Positions 34,589 to 43,536 of a DNA stretch of 64,000 nt are shown piece after piece; the first letter of the stretch is position 1; each line of letters starts with the position of its first letter. The position numbers and the translations under genes are program-made. The stretch spans positions 121,410 through 185,409 of the forward strand of contig JBEBHP010000009.1 of NCBI GenBank assembly GCA_040080835.1, in the 5' to 3' direction. Under the pieces are notes generated by a model that was given only the letters and a program-made list of their open reading frames with translations, was not told where the DNA came from and searched no databases. The stretch comes from SZUA-430 sp040080835. Lineage in GTDB: Bacteria; Pseudomonadota; Alphaproteobacteria; Micropepsales; Micropepsaceae.

Positions 34589-36262
34589 CTAAGTCTTCAC
34601 CGCCATTTCACGAAGCTTGAACTTCTGGATCTTGCCGGTCGAAGTTTTCGGCAGTTCACAGAACACAACCGTGCGCGGAACTTTGTAGCCCGCGATCTGG
34701 CTGCGCACGAACGCAATGATGTCGTCCGGCGTGGCGCTCGCACCTTTCTTCAGTTCAATGAACGCAACGGGCGTCTCCCCCCATTTTGGATCAGGTCTGC
34801 CGGCAACGCCCGCAAGCCCGACAGCAGGATGCTTCATCAGCACATCCTCAACCTCGATGGACGATATGTTCTCGCCCCCCGAGATGATGATGTCCTTGGA
34901 GCGGTCTTTCAGCTGGATATAACCGTCCCTGTGCCACACACCAAGATCGCCTGAATGGAACCAGCCGTCTTTGAACGCGTCAGCACTTGCCTTCGGATTC
35001 TTGAGATACCCCTTCATCACGACGTTGCCCCGGAAGAAGACTTCTCCCATCTGTTCGCCGTCCTTCCGCACATCTTGCATGGTCTTCGGATCCTTGACCG
35101 CAAGCGCTTCCAGCACCGGATAGCGCACGCCCTGGCGAGCCTTGATGCGGGCGCGCTCTTCCATCGGCTGTTCGTCCCATTCGCTGTGCCACGCGTTCAC
35201 CACGGCGGGGCCGTAGGTTTCTGTCAGCCCGTAGACATGGTGTACCTGGAACCCGGCAGCCTCCATCCGAGCAAGCGTGGCTGCAGGGGGAGGGGCCGCA
35301 GCTGTCATGAACTCAACGCGGTTCTTGAGCGGTTTTCGCTCCTCGTCCGTGGCATCGACAAGCATGCTCATGACAATCGGAGCGCCGCACATGTGCGTCA
35401 CGCCATACCTGGCGCAGGCGTCGAACATGTTGGCGGCATTCACGCGTCGCAGGCACACATGCGTTCCCGCTACGACCGAGATCGTCCACGTGAAGCACCA
35501 CCCGTTGCAGTGGAACATCGGCAGCGACCACAGATACACGGGATGCGCACGAATTGACGCCGAGATCACATTGCCCATTGCCAGCAGATAGGCGCCGCGC
35601 GAATGAAACACGACGCCCTTCGGGTTGCCGGTGGTGCCGCTTGTGTAGTTCAGCGTGATGGCCTGCCACTCGTCTTTTGGAGGTGACCACGCAAACTCCG
35701 GATCGCCTGTTTCAAGGAATGACTCGTAGTCGGTCTCACCGATCAACACGCCTCCCGCAAACGCCGCATCGTCGATGCCAATGATATAGGGCCTGGCCTG
35801 ACACAGCGTGAGCGCTTCTTGCGCGAGCGCCCCGAATTCCCGATCCACCATCAAGACCTTTGCCTCGCCGTGATCCAGGATGAACGCAATCTCCTGTGCG
35901 CTCAGGCGATAGTTGATGGCATTGAGCACGCCACCCGTCATCATCACACCGTAATGCGCGTCCAGCATCGCAGGTACGTTTGGCGCAAGCACTGCAACCG
36001 TGTCACCAATACCGATTTCCCGCTTGGCAAGCGCCGATGCCAGTCTTCGGCATCGCGCATAGAACTGCGCATAGGTGAACTTCTGTTCGCCATGAAGGAT
36101 CGCAATCGTGTCTGGAAAAACGAATGCCGCCCGTTCCAGAAACGTGAGCGGTGAAAGCGGTTGGTAGTTGGCAGGGTTCTTGTCGAGATCCATCTCATAG
36201 GGACTGCGTTTCGCCGCAACTGTCCCGGAAGGCTTGCCTTTGTGTTTTTCAGTCTTCGCCAT
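34589..36262 (-). CDS. acyl-CoA synthetase (AMP-binding)
   Basis: A 557-residue adenylate-forming enzyme, activating a fatty or organic acid to its CoA ester. The AMP-binding signature LNYTSGTTGNPKG, the GYIQLKDRSKDIIISGGENIS hinge and the C-terminal catalytic lysine in TSTGKIQKF are all present. The ATG at 36262 is preferred to one at 36274. The sequence type suggests medium or short-chain acyl substrates, but the neighbours give no support. Confidence 0.92.
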   Translation of the reverse strand: MAKTEKHKGKPSGTVAAKRSPYEMDLDKNPANYQPLSPLTFLERAAFVFPDTIAILHGEQKFTYAQFYARCRRLASALAKREIGIGDTVAVLAPNVPAMLDAHYGVMMTGGVLNAINYRLSAQEIAFILDHGEAKVLMVDREFGALAQEALTLCQARPYIIGIDDAAFAGGVLIGETDYESFLETGDPEFAWSPPKDEWQAITLNYTSGTTGNPKGVVFHSRGAYLLAMGNVISASIRAHPVYLWSLPMFHCNGWCFTWTISVVAGTHVCLRRVNAANMFDACARYGVTHMCGAPIVMSMLVDATDEERKPLKNRVEFMTAAAPPPAATLARMEAAGFQVHHVYGLTETYGPAVVNAWHSEWDEQPMEERARIKARQGVRYPVLEALAVKDPKTMQDVRKDGEQMGEVFFRGNVVMKGYLKNPKASADAFKDGWFHSGDLGVWHRDGYIQLKDRSKDIIISGGENISSIEVEDVLMKHPAVGLAGVAGRPDPKWGETPVAFIELKKGASATPDDIIAFVRSQIAGYKVPRTVVFCELPKTSTGKIQKFKLREMAVKT

Positions 36263-36428
36263 CACGGTCCCCAAGGGTTCAAAACTTTGGCCGGAAGTTA
36301 GCCAAGCCTCCTGACAAGAGCAACAACAGCAGGCCTGACCGCAATTGAGACATTTTTTCTTTCCTCCTGAAACCCCGTGTAACGATTGTCACGTGGCGCC
36401 GCACACGCGCCCCCGCTAAACCCGTGGC

Positions 36429-37679
36429 ATGCCAAACCGCGTCACGCTCCCCGACATCGCCAAGGTCGCCTCACTTCTCGCCACGGCGGTCGTCATGCTG
36501 CTGGCGAACGGTCTGCAGGGAACTCTTGTGCCCGTGCGGGCCCACGCTGAAGGCTTTTCGAGCACGGCCATCGCCTTGATGGGCTCGTGCTACTTTGCAG
36601 GTTTCATCGTCGGCTGCTGGCTCGCACCGCGCCTGACGGCACGAGTAGGGCAGATCCGTACATTTGCCGTGCTTGGTGCAGTCACGGCCGCGATTGTCCT
36701 GATCCACTCGCTGGTCATTTCACCCATTCTCTGGAGCCTCATGCGCGTCGGAATCGGCTTTTGCGCTGCCGGCATGTTTGCCGTGCTCGAGGCATGGCTC
36801 AACCAGCAAACAGCAAATGCCATCCGCGGCCGCATTTTCACGATTTATGCCACGCTGAACAATCTCGCGCTTCTTGGCGGCCAGTATCTGTTCACATTCG
36901 CAAGCCCTGGCTCGCACATCCTGTTTTCAGTTTGTGCAATCATGACAATGCTCTGCCTGTTGCCGGTGGGTCTGACATCGCAGACAGAACCGCCGCGCCC
37001 GCAGACTTCAAAACTAAGCGTCGGCAGGCTCTACCGGACCTCGCCCGTTGGCGTCGTCGGCGCGCTGACAGTTGGACTCGTCAGCGGCGCGTTCTGGACA
37101 CTCGCTCCCGTCTATGCGCAATCGCGCGGCATGACCGGAGACGGCATTGCGCTCTTCATGTCAGCTGTAATTTTCGGCGGGGCCGTGGCGCAGTGGCCAG
37201 TCGGCCGATTGTCCGACTTCATGGATCGCCGGTATGTGATCGGCAGCTGCGCCGTCATGGCAGTTCTTGCCGGACTGGTGCTGGCGTCACCGGCGCCATT
37301 CGCCGACCCAGGCCATCTCTGGATCTTGCTGGGCGGCGCCCTCTATGGTGCAACCGCATTCCCCATCGGATCTCTGACGAACGCGCACCTGAACGATCAC
37401 GCACGCCGGGAAGAAATGTCAGAGGTCGCTTCCACCAATCTGTTCGTATACGGCGCAGCTGCAGCTCTGGGGCCTGCCATAGCAGCAGCCGTCATCCACT
37501 TTGCAGGCATGAGCGCAATCTTCTACTATACAGCTTCGATGCACGCGGCTTTCGTGGCGTTCGTAGCCTATCGCTTGCTGAAAAGGGCCCCAGTTGCCTC
37601 AGAGCACCGCGAACCCTTCGAAATCGAACCCATCCAGCCCGCCCCCATGCACGTAAACCCCGGTGCCGTCGTCGACTGA
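36429..37679 (+). CDS. MFS transporter
   Basis: A 416-residue, 12-helix permease. Resembles the YcaD-like branch (GSCYFAGFIVGCWLAPRLTARVG near the start; QWPVGRLSDFMDRRYVI in the centre as the second motif A). The C-terminal tail is hydrophilic (EHREPFEIEPIQP). Divergent from the acyl-CoA synthetase. Substrate unknown. Confidence 0.9.
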   Translation: MPNRVTLPDIAKVASLLATAVVMLLANGLQGTLVPVRAHAEGFSSTAIALMGSCYFAGFIVGCWLAPRLTARVGQIRTFAVLGAVTAAIVLIHSLVISPILWSLMRVGIGFCAAGMFAVLEAWLNQQTANAIRGRIFTIYATLNNLALLGGQYLFTFASPGSHILFSVCAIMTMLCLLPVGLTSQTEPPRPQTSKLSVGRLYRTSPVGVVGALTVGLVSGAFWTLAPVYAQSRGMTGDGIALFMSAVIFGGAVAQWPVGRLSDFMDRRYVIGSCAVMAVLAGLVLASPAPFADPGHLWILLGGALYGATAFPIGSLTNAHLNDHARREEMSEVASTNLFVYGAAAALGPAIAAAVIHFAGMSAIFYYTASMHAAFVAFVAYRLLKRAPVASEHREPFEIEPIQPAPMHVNPGAVVD

Positions 37680-37827
37680 ATTCCAGTGAAAGTAACAATA
37701 AGCCGAAGCGACGCGACTGCTCCGTGTGCAGCATCACCGTTGGCGAAGCGCACCCAACTGTTCACATCGTAGGCAAACCCCTGCGCACCGAAGGTGCTGC
37801 AGGGAAGGGGGTCGTTTTCCGCCAGGT

Positions 37828-38499
37828 CTACTGCTTGTCCTCACGCGTGCGCTGGAAGGAAGCGAACACTGACGCCGGATCGTATTTCAACTGCGGCGCG
37901 TCTTCCTCGGCCTTCACGGCGTCGCTCGCAGGCTTCAGCGAGGCACCCTTCGGGTCGATGCTGACCTTCGGCTTGCGCGCCGAGGCCTTTTCGACGGCCA
38001 GGTCAAGCTCAAGCTGCGAGCACAGGCTCAGCGTCACCGGATCAACCGGCTTGATGTTCGCGATGTTCCAGTGGGCGCGGGTGCGGATCGACTGGATGGT
38101 GGACTTGGTCGTACCCACAAGCTTGCCGATCTCGGCGTCTGTCAGTTCCGCGTGATTGCGCACGAGCCACGCAATCGCGTCAGGACGGTCCTGGCGCCGT
38201 GACACTGGCGTATAGCGCGGACGGCCCTTGCCGGCGCTCTGGGTAGGCATTTCAACGGCGGACTTGGCCATGACCAGTCGCTTGCGCGGATCCTTCTCGG
38301 CCGCGGCAATTTCCTCGCGCGTCAACTGCCCCATCATGACGGGGTCCAGCGGCACGATCTTTTCCGGATGCATGTCGTCGGCCATGGCTTTGATTTCGAG
38401 CGCATGCAGGCCGCAGAATTCGGCGATCTGGTCAAATGTCAGCGTTGTCTGGTTCAGCAGCCACATCGCTGTTGCCTTGGGCATCAAGGGCTTTGTCAT
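37828..38499 (-). CDS. trcR: cell-cycle transcription factor TrcR (DUF1013)
   Basis: A 223-residue DUF1013 protein. It opens MTKPLMPKATAMWLLNQTTL and has helix-turn-helix-like segments TFDQIAEFCGLHALEIKAM and TDAEIGKLVGTTKSTIQSIR. In Caulobacter TrcR tracks with RNA polymerase and is tied to the CtrA network. The C-terminal 50 residues are charged and variable. It stands alone with its own upstream region (38500-38634), where AT-rich boxes such as TTATAA occur. Confidence 0.92.
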   Translation of the reverse strand: MTKPLMPKATAMWLLNQTTLTFDQIAEFCGLHALEIKAMADDMHPEKIVPLDPVMMGQLTREEIAAAEKDPRKRLVMAKSAVEMPTQSAGKGRPRYTPVSRRQDRPDAIAWLVRNHAELTDAEIGKLVGTTKSTIQSIRTRAHWNIANIKPVDPVTLSLCSQLELDLAVEKASARKPKVSIDPKGASLKPASDAVKAEEDAPQLKYDPASVFASFQRTREDKQ

Positions 38500-38634
38500 G
38501 GGTCAATACCTTCTCGTTCAGCGCCAGCGTCTTTTCAACGCCAGGCCAGAAAATTCACCTTGGATATAAGGGAGTTTCGTTGGCAGCCTTATAATCGTTT
38601 CGTCTCCGCGAGGAAAGCTCAACTTGAGTGGTTT

Positions 38635-39633
38635 TCACGGGGTGAGCAGAATTTTCCCGATATGGCTTGATCCAGCCATTTTCGCGTGGGCTTCTGCCAC
38701 TTTCTGCATTGGAAATATGCTGTCCACCACAGGCTTGACGCGGCCAGCCTCGATGAGCGGCCAGACATGTGTTTGCAACGACCGGGCGATCTCTGCCTTT
38801 TCTGCATGCGAGCGGGCGCGCAGCGTCGAACCGGTAATCGTCAGACGTTTCAGCATCACCGTCAAAAGGCTCAGCGTCGTCTCCGCACCCTGCTGGAATG
38901 CGATGTTGACGAGCCTTCCCTCAAGTTTCAGCAGGCCAATGTTCTTCCTGATGTAGTCCCCGCCAACCATGTCAAGGATCACGTCGACACCGGCGCCCCC
39001 GGTCTCGTCCCGAACGACTTCCGCAAAATCGGCTTCCCGATAGTTGATCGCCTTCGCAGCACCGAACTTCACGCATGCCTCGCATTTGGCGGCCGATCCC
39101 GCGGTCGTGAAGACGCGGTGCCCAAGTGCGGCAAACAGCTGTATCGCAGCGGTGCCGATACCGCTCGATCCACCATGGACAAGCAGGGTCTCGCCGGCCT
39201 TGAGCCGTGCGCGATCAGCCACGTTGGTCCAGACCGTGAAATGCGCCTCGGGCAGCGCCGCGGCATCCACCAGCGAAACACCCCTGGGAACAGGAAGGAC
39301 ACTGCCCTCATGCGCGATACAGTACTCCGCGTAGCCGCCACCAGCGACCAGCGCGCAAACAGCATCTCCCGTCTTGAAGCGCGACACGCCAGCGCCCAGC
39401 GCCACGACGATTCCTGAAGCCTCAAGCCCGATTGTCTCAGGCGCACCAGCCGGCGGCGGATAAAGCCCCATGACCTGCATGAGGTCGCCACGGTTCAGCC
39501 CCGTGGCTGCAACCTTGATCAGGACCTCGTTCGGTCCCGGCGCCGGCACGTCGACCGCCTGCACGATCGGGATCGGTTTCCCGTCAATCTTGCCGGCAAG
39601 AACGGCCTTCATCTTTGCAGGAATGTTGGTCAT
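38635..39633 (-). CDS. NAD(P)H quinone oxidoreductase, PIG3/MDR type
   Basis: A 332-residue zinc-free medium-chain dehydrogenase. It carries PGPNEVLIKVAATGLNRGDLMQ at the start, the nucleotide-binding motif VHGGSSGIGTAAIQLFAALG, and the PIG3-type C-terminus PMQKVAEAHAKM. No zinc ligands are visible. The ATG at 39633 is the best start. Likely one- or two-electron reduction of quinones with NADPH. Confidence 0.92.
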   Translation of the reverse strand: MTNIPAKMKAVLAGKIDGKPIPIVQAVDVPAPGPNEVLIKVAATGLNRGDLMQVMGLYPPPAGAPETIGLEASGIVVALGAGVSRFKTGDAVCALVAGGGYAEYCIAHEGSVLPVPRGVSLVDAAALPEAHFTVWTNVADRARLKAGETLLVHGGSSGIGTAAIQLFAALGHRVFTTAGSAAKCEACVKFGAAKAINYREADFAEVVRDETGGAGVDVILDMVGGDYIRKNIGLLKLEGRLVNIAFQQGAETTLSLLTVMLKRLTITGSTLRARSHAEKAEIARSLQTHVWPLIEAGRVKPVVDSIFPMQKVAEAHAKMAGSSHIGKILLTP

Positions 39634-39703
39634 CAAATCTGCCTCTTGAAGTTGGGCGCGCATCACGTTTCAATCATGCTATCCGCCGTCAGGGGAGGGA
39701 ACA

Positions 39704-39889
39704 ATGGCCTGGGACGATCTCGATCCGAAACCGAAGAAAGTGCCCCCTCTGGACCTTTCTTTACTGTCCATTGAAGACCTGAACAACCGCATTGCCGAGT
39801 TCGAGTCCGAAATCCAGCGCATGCGCGACGCCATCAGCGCCAAGGAAGCCCAGCGCAACTCCGCCGCCGCCCTGTTCAAGGGCCTGTAG
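39704..39889 (+). CDS. DUF1192 family small protein
   Basis: A 61-residue alphaproteobacterial protein: MAWDDLDPKPKK, SLLSIEDLNNRIAEFESEI, and a short coiled-coil tail. The family is often next to the PIG3 quinone oxidoreductase or DUF1465 genes, as here. GGGAGGGAAC precedes the ATG. Function unknown. Confidence 0.88.
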   Translation: MAWDDLDPKPKKVPPLDLSLLSIEDLNNRIAEFESEIQRMRDAISAKEAQRNSAAALFKGL

Positions 39890-40082
39890 CGCGCTTGTGA
39901 CTGGAAAGAACAAGAAATCACGCGAAAACGCAAAAAAGAGAAAACCGCGAAAAGACAAATGATCTTGGCGCGCTTTGCGCGTCAGGATTTCATCGCTGCG
40001 TTTGGCGGGCGCGAAGCGTTTGCGACAGTCTCCCTTTGCGTCTTTGTACTTTTGGCGTTTTCGGGTGATCCCTTCCTGATTT

Positions 40083-40772
40083 CTAAAACACCATGGACAT
40101 CCGAAGCCCTCGTTCATCTCGTTCTGATTTCTCAGGCAGGAACTTTGCTGAACCACGCAACACGTGCCGTGCCGTCAACACGAGCGCGCATGCATCAAGC
40201 AGGTCGTCGGCTTTTGCTCCGGTTCCTCTTAATTCCCTGAGCCAGCTACCAAGCTCACCGAATCCCTCGCGCTCAAGCAAATGCCTGCGCATCGTTAACC
40301 CGGCCTCTGTGTGCTTGCTCTGCAGCGCGCTACCACCATTGAGCCGTGCAAAAGCCAGTTCAGGGTGCGCTTCATGAACGGTGTCCTGGAGCTTTCGCGA
40401 CATCACCGCATCGATTTCAATGATTTTCGGTCTGATGTTCCAGATCTGTTTGGAAATGCCGCCAAAGCCTTGCGATTTGCTCCACTGATTCGCTTTTTCC
40501 CAATGATTTTGCGGGTAACGGAGCGCACCGCGCGGCAACGTTTTGAAAACGCGCGACGCGCAGGGTGAGAGTATATTCCTCGCTTCAACTTCACATTGTC
40601 GTACGCCGCTGCTCGAAATGCCGATCGGCATATCTACAGCAATTACCTCAGCATTAGCGTCTATCGCGTTCCAATCTGAAGCAATTTTCCAACTCGCGCG
40701 GTTCAGGTTAAGACCTGATTCAACCACTAACCAACCGCTGCGGCAGCCATCTACACCAGCGACGCGTTGCAT
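40083..40772 (-). CDS. DUF429 family protein
   Basis: A 229-residue protein matching DUF429, an RNase H-like fold suspected of nuclease activity (VAGVDGCRSGWL, IAVDMPIGI, HPELAFARLNGG, KADDLLDACAL). Aspartates at the expected positions are present. The ATG at 40772 is chosen because the first strand follows directly; the frame is open to 40925. Confidence 0.85.
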   Translation of the reverse strand: MQRVAGVDGCRSGWLVVESGLNLNRASWKIASDWNAIDANAEVIAVDMPIGISSSGVRQCEVEARNILSPCASRVFKTLPRGALRYPQNHWEKANQWSKSQGFGGISKQIWNIRPKIIEIDAVMSRKLQDTVHEAHPELAFARLNGGSALQSKHTEAGLTMRRHLLEREGFGELGSWLRELRGTGAKADDLLDACALVLTARHVLRGSAKFLPEKSERDERGLRMSMVF

Positions 40773-40994
40773 CCGGAATTCCTCGCCAACATTAACTCTC
40801 TTTTGCGTGACGGATTGTGCTTTTCGTGCCAAGCTTGGCGCAAAGAATGCAAGTGATCGTATCTTAAGCTTGCAGTGTGCCGGTTTGAAGCTGTCGATTC
40901 GTCTCGAGCTCCAGATCGGCCACATCTTGGGTTACGTCAGTGTTCGGTACCGGGAGAAAGCGATCGCATGAAGGGTTGGTTCAAAGGGGAATTC

Positions 40995-41513
40995 ATGGCT
41001 TACAAGCCCGGTGGGATGGAACCTCAGAAGGCAAACGCATTGTCGTTTGCCGGTTCCGAATTGTTCAAGCGCACTTTCGAAGAAGGCATGGCGATGGTTG
41101 AAGAAACCGCGACCTACCTCGACGGAAAGGGCCGCGCGGAATCAAAATTGCTGCCCTCCAAGGCGGCGCTGACATATGCAGGCGAAAGCATGCGCCTGAC
41201 GACGCGTTTGATGCAGGTGGCCTCGTGGCTCCTGGTGCAGCGCGCAGTGTCGGAAGGGGAAATGACCCCCGACGAAGCGGAAAGGGAAAAATACCGGTTG
41301 GGCGCCCGCGAAATCTGTCGCGGCTCCCGTGCAGCTGACAACATTGATGTTCTTCCGGCCAGGCTGATTGACCTTCTGGGTCGCAGCATGAACCTGTATG
41401 AGCGCGTCGAACGCCTGGACCAGTTGCTCTACGGCAAGGAAGAAGTCCCTGTCATCGGCGTGACCGCACAGCTCGACCGTCTCCACGCGGCATTTGGCGC
41501 CGCAGCCGAATAG
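40995..41513 (+). CDS. DUF1465 family protein
   Basis: A 172-residue protein of the alphaproteobacterial DUF1465 family (SFAGSELFKRTFEEGMAMVEETA, LTTRLMQVASWLL, YERVERLDQLLYG). Helical and without signal or membrane segments. A strong AAAGGGG lies six bases before the ATG at 40995; a second ATG at 40968 has a weaker site. A clear terminator follows. Role unknown. Confidence 0.9.
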   Translation: MAYKPGGMEPQKANALSFAGSELFKRTFEEGMAMVEETATYLDGKGRAESKLLPSKAALTYAGESMRLTTRLMQVASWLLVQRAVSEGEMTPDEAEREKYRLGAREICRGSRAADNIDVLPARLIDLLGRSMNLYERVERLDQLLYGKEEVPVIGVTAQLDRLHAAFGAAAE

Positions 41514-41540
41514 GCATTTCCCAATTCAATAACACTTCAA

Positions 41541-41568
41541 AGCCGGGGCTCGTCGCTCCGGCTTTTTT
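41541..41568 (+). terminator. rho-independent terminator after the DUF1465 gene
   Basis: AGCCGGGGC (41541-41549) pairs with GCTCCGGCT (41555-41563) with one G-T pair around a TCGTC loop, followed by TTTTTT. Confidence 0.9.
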
Positions 41569-41864
41569 GCATCTGTCGGCTCTCGGTGCCCGATTTGCAG
41601 CAGTCACTATTCAGCCACCGCGGCAGCGGGCACAGATTCCTACACTATCCATTGAGAGCGCCGAACATCGCCGAAAGCGCCGAAAACAAAAAGAGAACAA
41701 ATTGACGCAGCTGGATCTTGTAGCCGTCTCTGCTTCAAGCTCATCATCTCGCTTCCTGACCGTTGAATGAGGCCACTCTCCGTCCTGGCGCTTTTGCGCC
41801 TTCGCTGGCTATTGCGTTGTCGGCCGTCGGGCTGTCACTCTGCATCCTCAATCGGAGAACACTG
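41569..41864. other. intergenic gap before the SDR gene
   Basis: With the preceding terminator this forms a 351-base gap. It contains a short imperfect repeat of GCGCCGAA near 41655-41690 and a purine-rich run. No coding frame is convincing. A promoter for the SDR gene must be here, but I see no clear -35/-10 pair. Confidence 0.4.
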
Positions 41865-42824
41865 ATGAAGACCGAACAAAAACCCTTGGGGTCAGGCCTT
41901 GGCATGCGAACCGAGGCAAGCGAGGCAACGGGCGGACGCAGGCTTGATGGCAGGCTCGCAATCGTCACGGGCGGGTATTCCGGACTGGGTCTCGAAACCA
42001 CAAAGGCCTTGGCTGGCGCTGGTGCCATGGTAATCGTTCCGGCACGTACACCGGACAAGGCGCGCGCAGCACTCGCAGGTATCAGCAATGTCGAGCAGGC
42101 GGCGCTCGATCTCGCAGACCCAGCCTCAATTGATGCGTTTGCGCGTGACGTGGTCAAGAGCGGCCGCAAATTGGACGTCCTGATCAACAATGCCGCAATC
42201 ATGGCCTCTCCCCTGACCAGGGATGCACGCGGCTACGAGGCGCAGTTTGCAACGAACCACCTTGGGCACTTTCAGCTGACGGCGCGCCTGTGGCCAGCGC
42301 TGAAACAGGGTGGCGGTGCACGCGTGGTAAGCCTGTCGTCGATCGGGCATCGCAGGTCGCCGGTCAATCTTGAAGACCCCAGCTTCGAACGCAGTGCCTA
42401 TGACAAATGGGAAGCCTACGGCCGCGCCAAGTCAGCGAACTCGCTCTTTGCCATCGGCCTCGACAAATTCGGCGAGCCTCACAACGTGCGCGCCTTTGCT
42501 GTTCATCCCGGCGGTATCATGACCGATCTTCAGCGCTTCATGCCGGACGAGGAAAAGCGAGCCATGGGCTGGATCGACGCGCAGGGCCGCGTCAATGAAG
42601 GCTTCAAGACGCCGTCACAAGGCGCCGCCACCAGCGTCTGGTGCGCAACCAGTCATCAGCTCGAAGGCAAGGGCGGTGTCTATTGCGAGGATTGCGATAT
42701 CGCAGTCGCGGTACCTGCGGACTCACAAACCTGGAGCGGCGTTCGCCCGTGGGCCATCGATCCGGTGGTCGCACAAAAGCTTTGGACACTAAGCGAAAAG
42801 ATGACGAGTGTCAGCTTCGGCTGA
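41865..42824 (+). CDS. SDR family oxidoreductase, retinol dehydrogenase-like
   Basis: A 319-residue short-chain dehydrogenase. NAD(P) site VTGGYSGLGLETT, NNAA motif, serine in SLSSIGHR and catalytic YGRAK. The segment FATNHLGHFQLTARLWP is typical of the WW-oxidoreductase/retinol dehydrogenase-like group. CGGAGAA lies seven bases before the ATG at 41865. The substrate is not known. Confidence 0.92.
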   Translation: MKTEQKPLGSGLGMRTEASEATGGRRLDGRLAIVTGGYSGLGLETTKALAGAGAMVIVPARTPDKARAALAGISNVEQAALDLADPASIDAFARDVVKSGRKLDVLINNAAIMASPLTRDARGYEAQFATNHLGHFQLTARLWPALKQGGGARVVSLSSIGHRRSPVNLEDPSFERSAYDKWEAYGRAKSANSLFAIGLDKFGEPHNVRAFAVHPGGIMTDLQRFMPDEEKRAMGWIDAQGRVNEGFKTPSQGAATSVWCATSHQLEGKGGVYCEDCDIAVAVPADSQTWSGVRPWAIDPVVAQKLWTLSEKMTSVSFG

Positions 42825-42949
42825 GACGAAGGCCAGACAAGGCTTGCCGGCAGACTTCCACCTTCACGCGACTCGAGTCATGGTGTCCTGGCGTCGGGCA
42901 GGCACCTGCCTCAGGCGCTGCTTGCTGCAGGAACAGGGAGAGAAGTGAA

Positions 42950-43327
42950 ATGAGAGTCCACGTTGTTTTTATCGGACTGGGATTGTTCTTTCTGGTCATC
43001 GGCATGCTGTTCGGCGTGTGGATGGGAGTGAACCATGACTTCCAGTTCGCCGCGGCACACGCGCATTGGAATCTTGTGGGATTTGTCACGTCGTCAATTT
43101 ATGGGTTGACGCACAGGGCCTATCCGAGGCTTGCAGACTCGCGCCTGACCTGGTTCCAGTGTGGCCTGCATGTCGTCGGTGTGCTGATATTTGCACCCGG
43201 CATCGTACTGGCTGTTGCAACCGGCGAGCAAATGGCGGCAATCGTCGGCGCGAATGTGTTGATTGCGGCGGCGCTGATGTTCATGTTCATTTATTTCACC
43301 CACGACCACAGCACGACGGCTGATTGA
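42950..43327 (+). CDS. small membrane protein with heme-copper oxidase subunit I-like motif
   Basis: A 125-residue protein with four hydrophobic segments. The stretch FAAAHAHWNLVGFVTSSIYGL resembles the HxHxNxxG motif of cytochrome oxidase subunit I and cbb3/NnrS-like proteins. Other small 4-TM proteins with this motif exist and are annotated as oxidase-related. AGAGAAG precedes the ATG. It may bind heme through its histidines. The operon context is not informative. Confidence 0.8.
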   Translation: MRVHVVFIGLGLFFLVIGMLFGVWMGVNHDFQFAAAHAHWNLVGFVTSSIYGLTHRAYPRLADSRLTWFQCGLHVVGVLIFAPGIVLAVATGEQMAAIVGANVLIAAALMFMFIYFTHDHSTTAD

Positions 43328-43536
43328 GCGGAATGCTCTCGCTCAGGGTGAGTCTTCATTCGAATTCTGCAAGGGCACTTGCAGCCTGACCGACAAGCCG
43401 ACACCTTCACCAGTCTGCCATGCCACCCAAGCCCGCGAGCGACGGCCCGTTGGCAGACTTCAGTCCCGGTGACTGGACGTCGACAGGGCCGAAGCCTTAT
43501 GCATGCATTTCGTGATGGCATTGAGCCGGAGGGTGC

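Noticed and set aside
36587..38155. 522-residue plus-strand frame
   Set aside because: Overlaps the MFS gene in another frame and trcR on the other strand; arginine-rich composition typical of a shadow frame, no domains.
41567..41770. 67-residue plus-strand frame
   Set aside because: Begins in the terminator T-run of the DUF1465 gene, low complexity serine/arginine tail, no ribosome-binding site.
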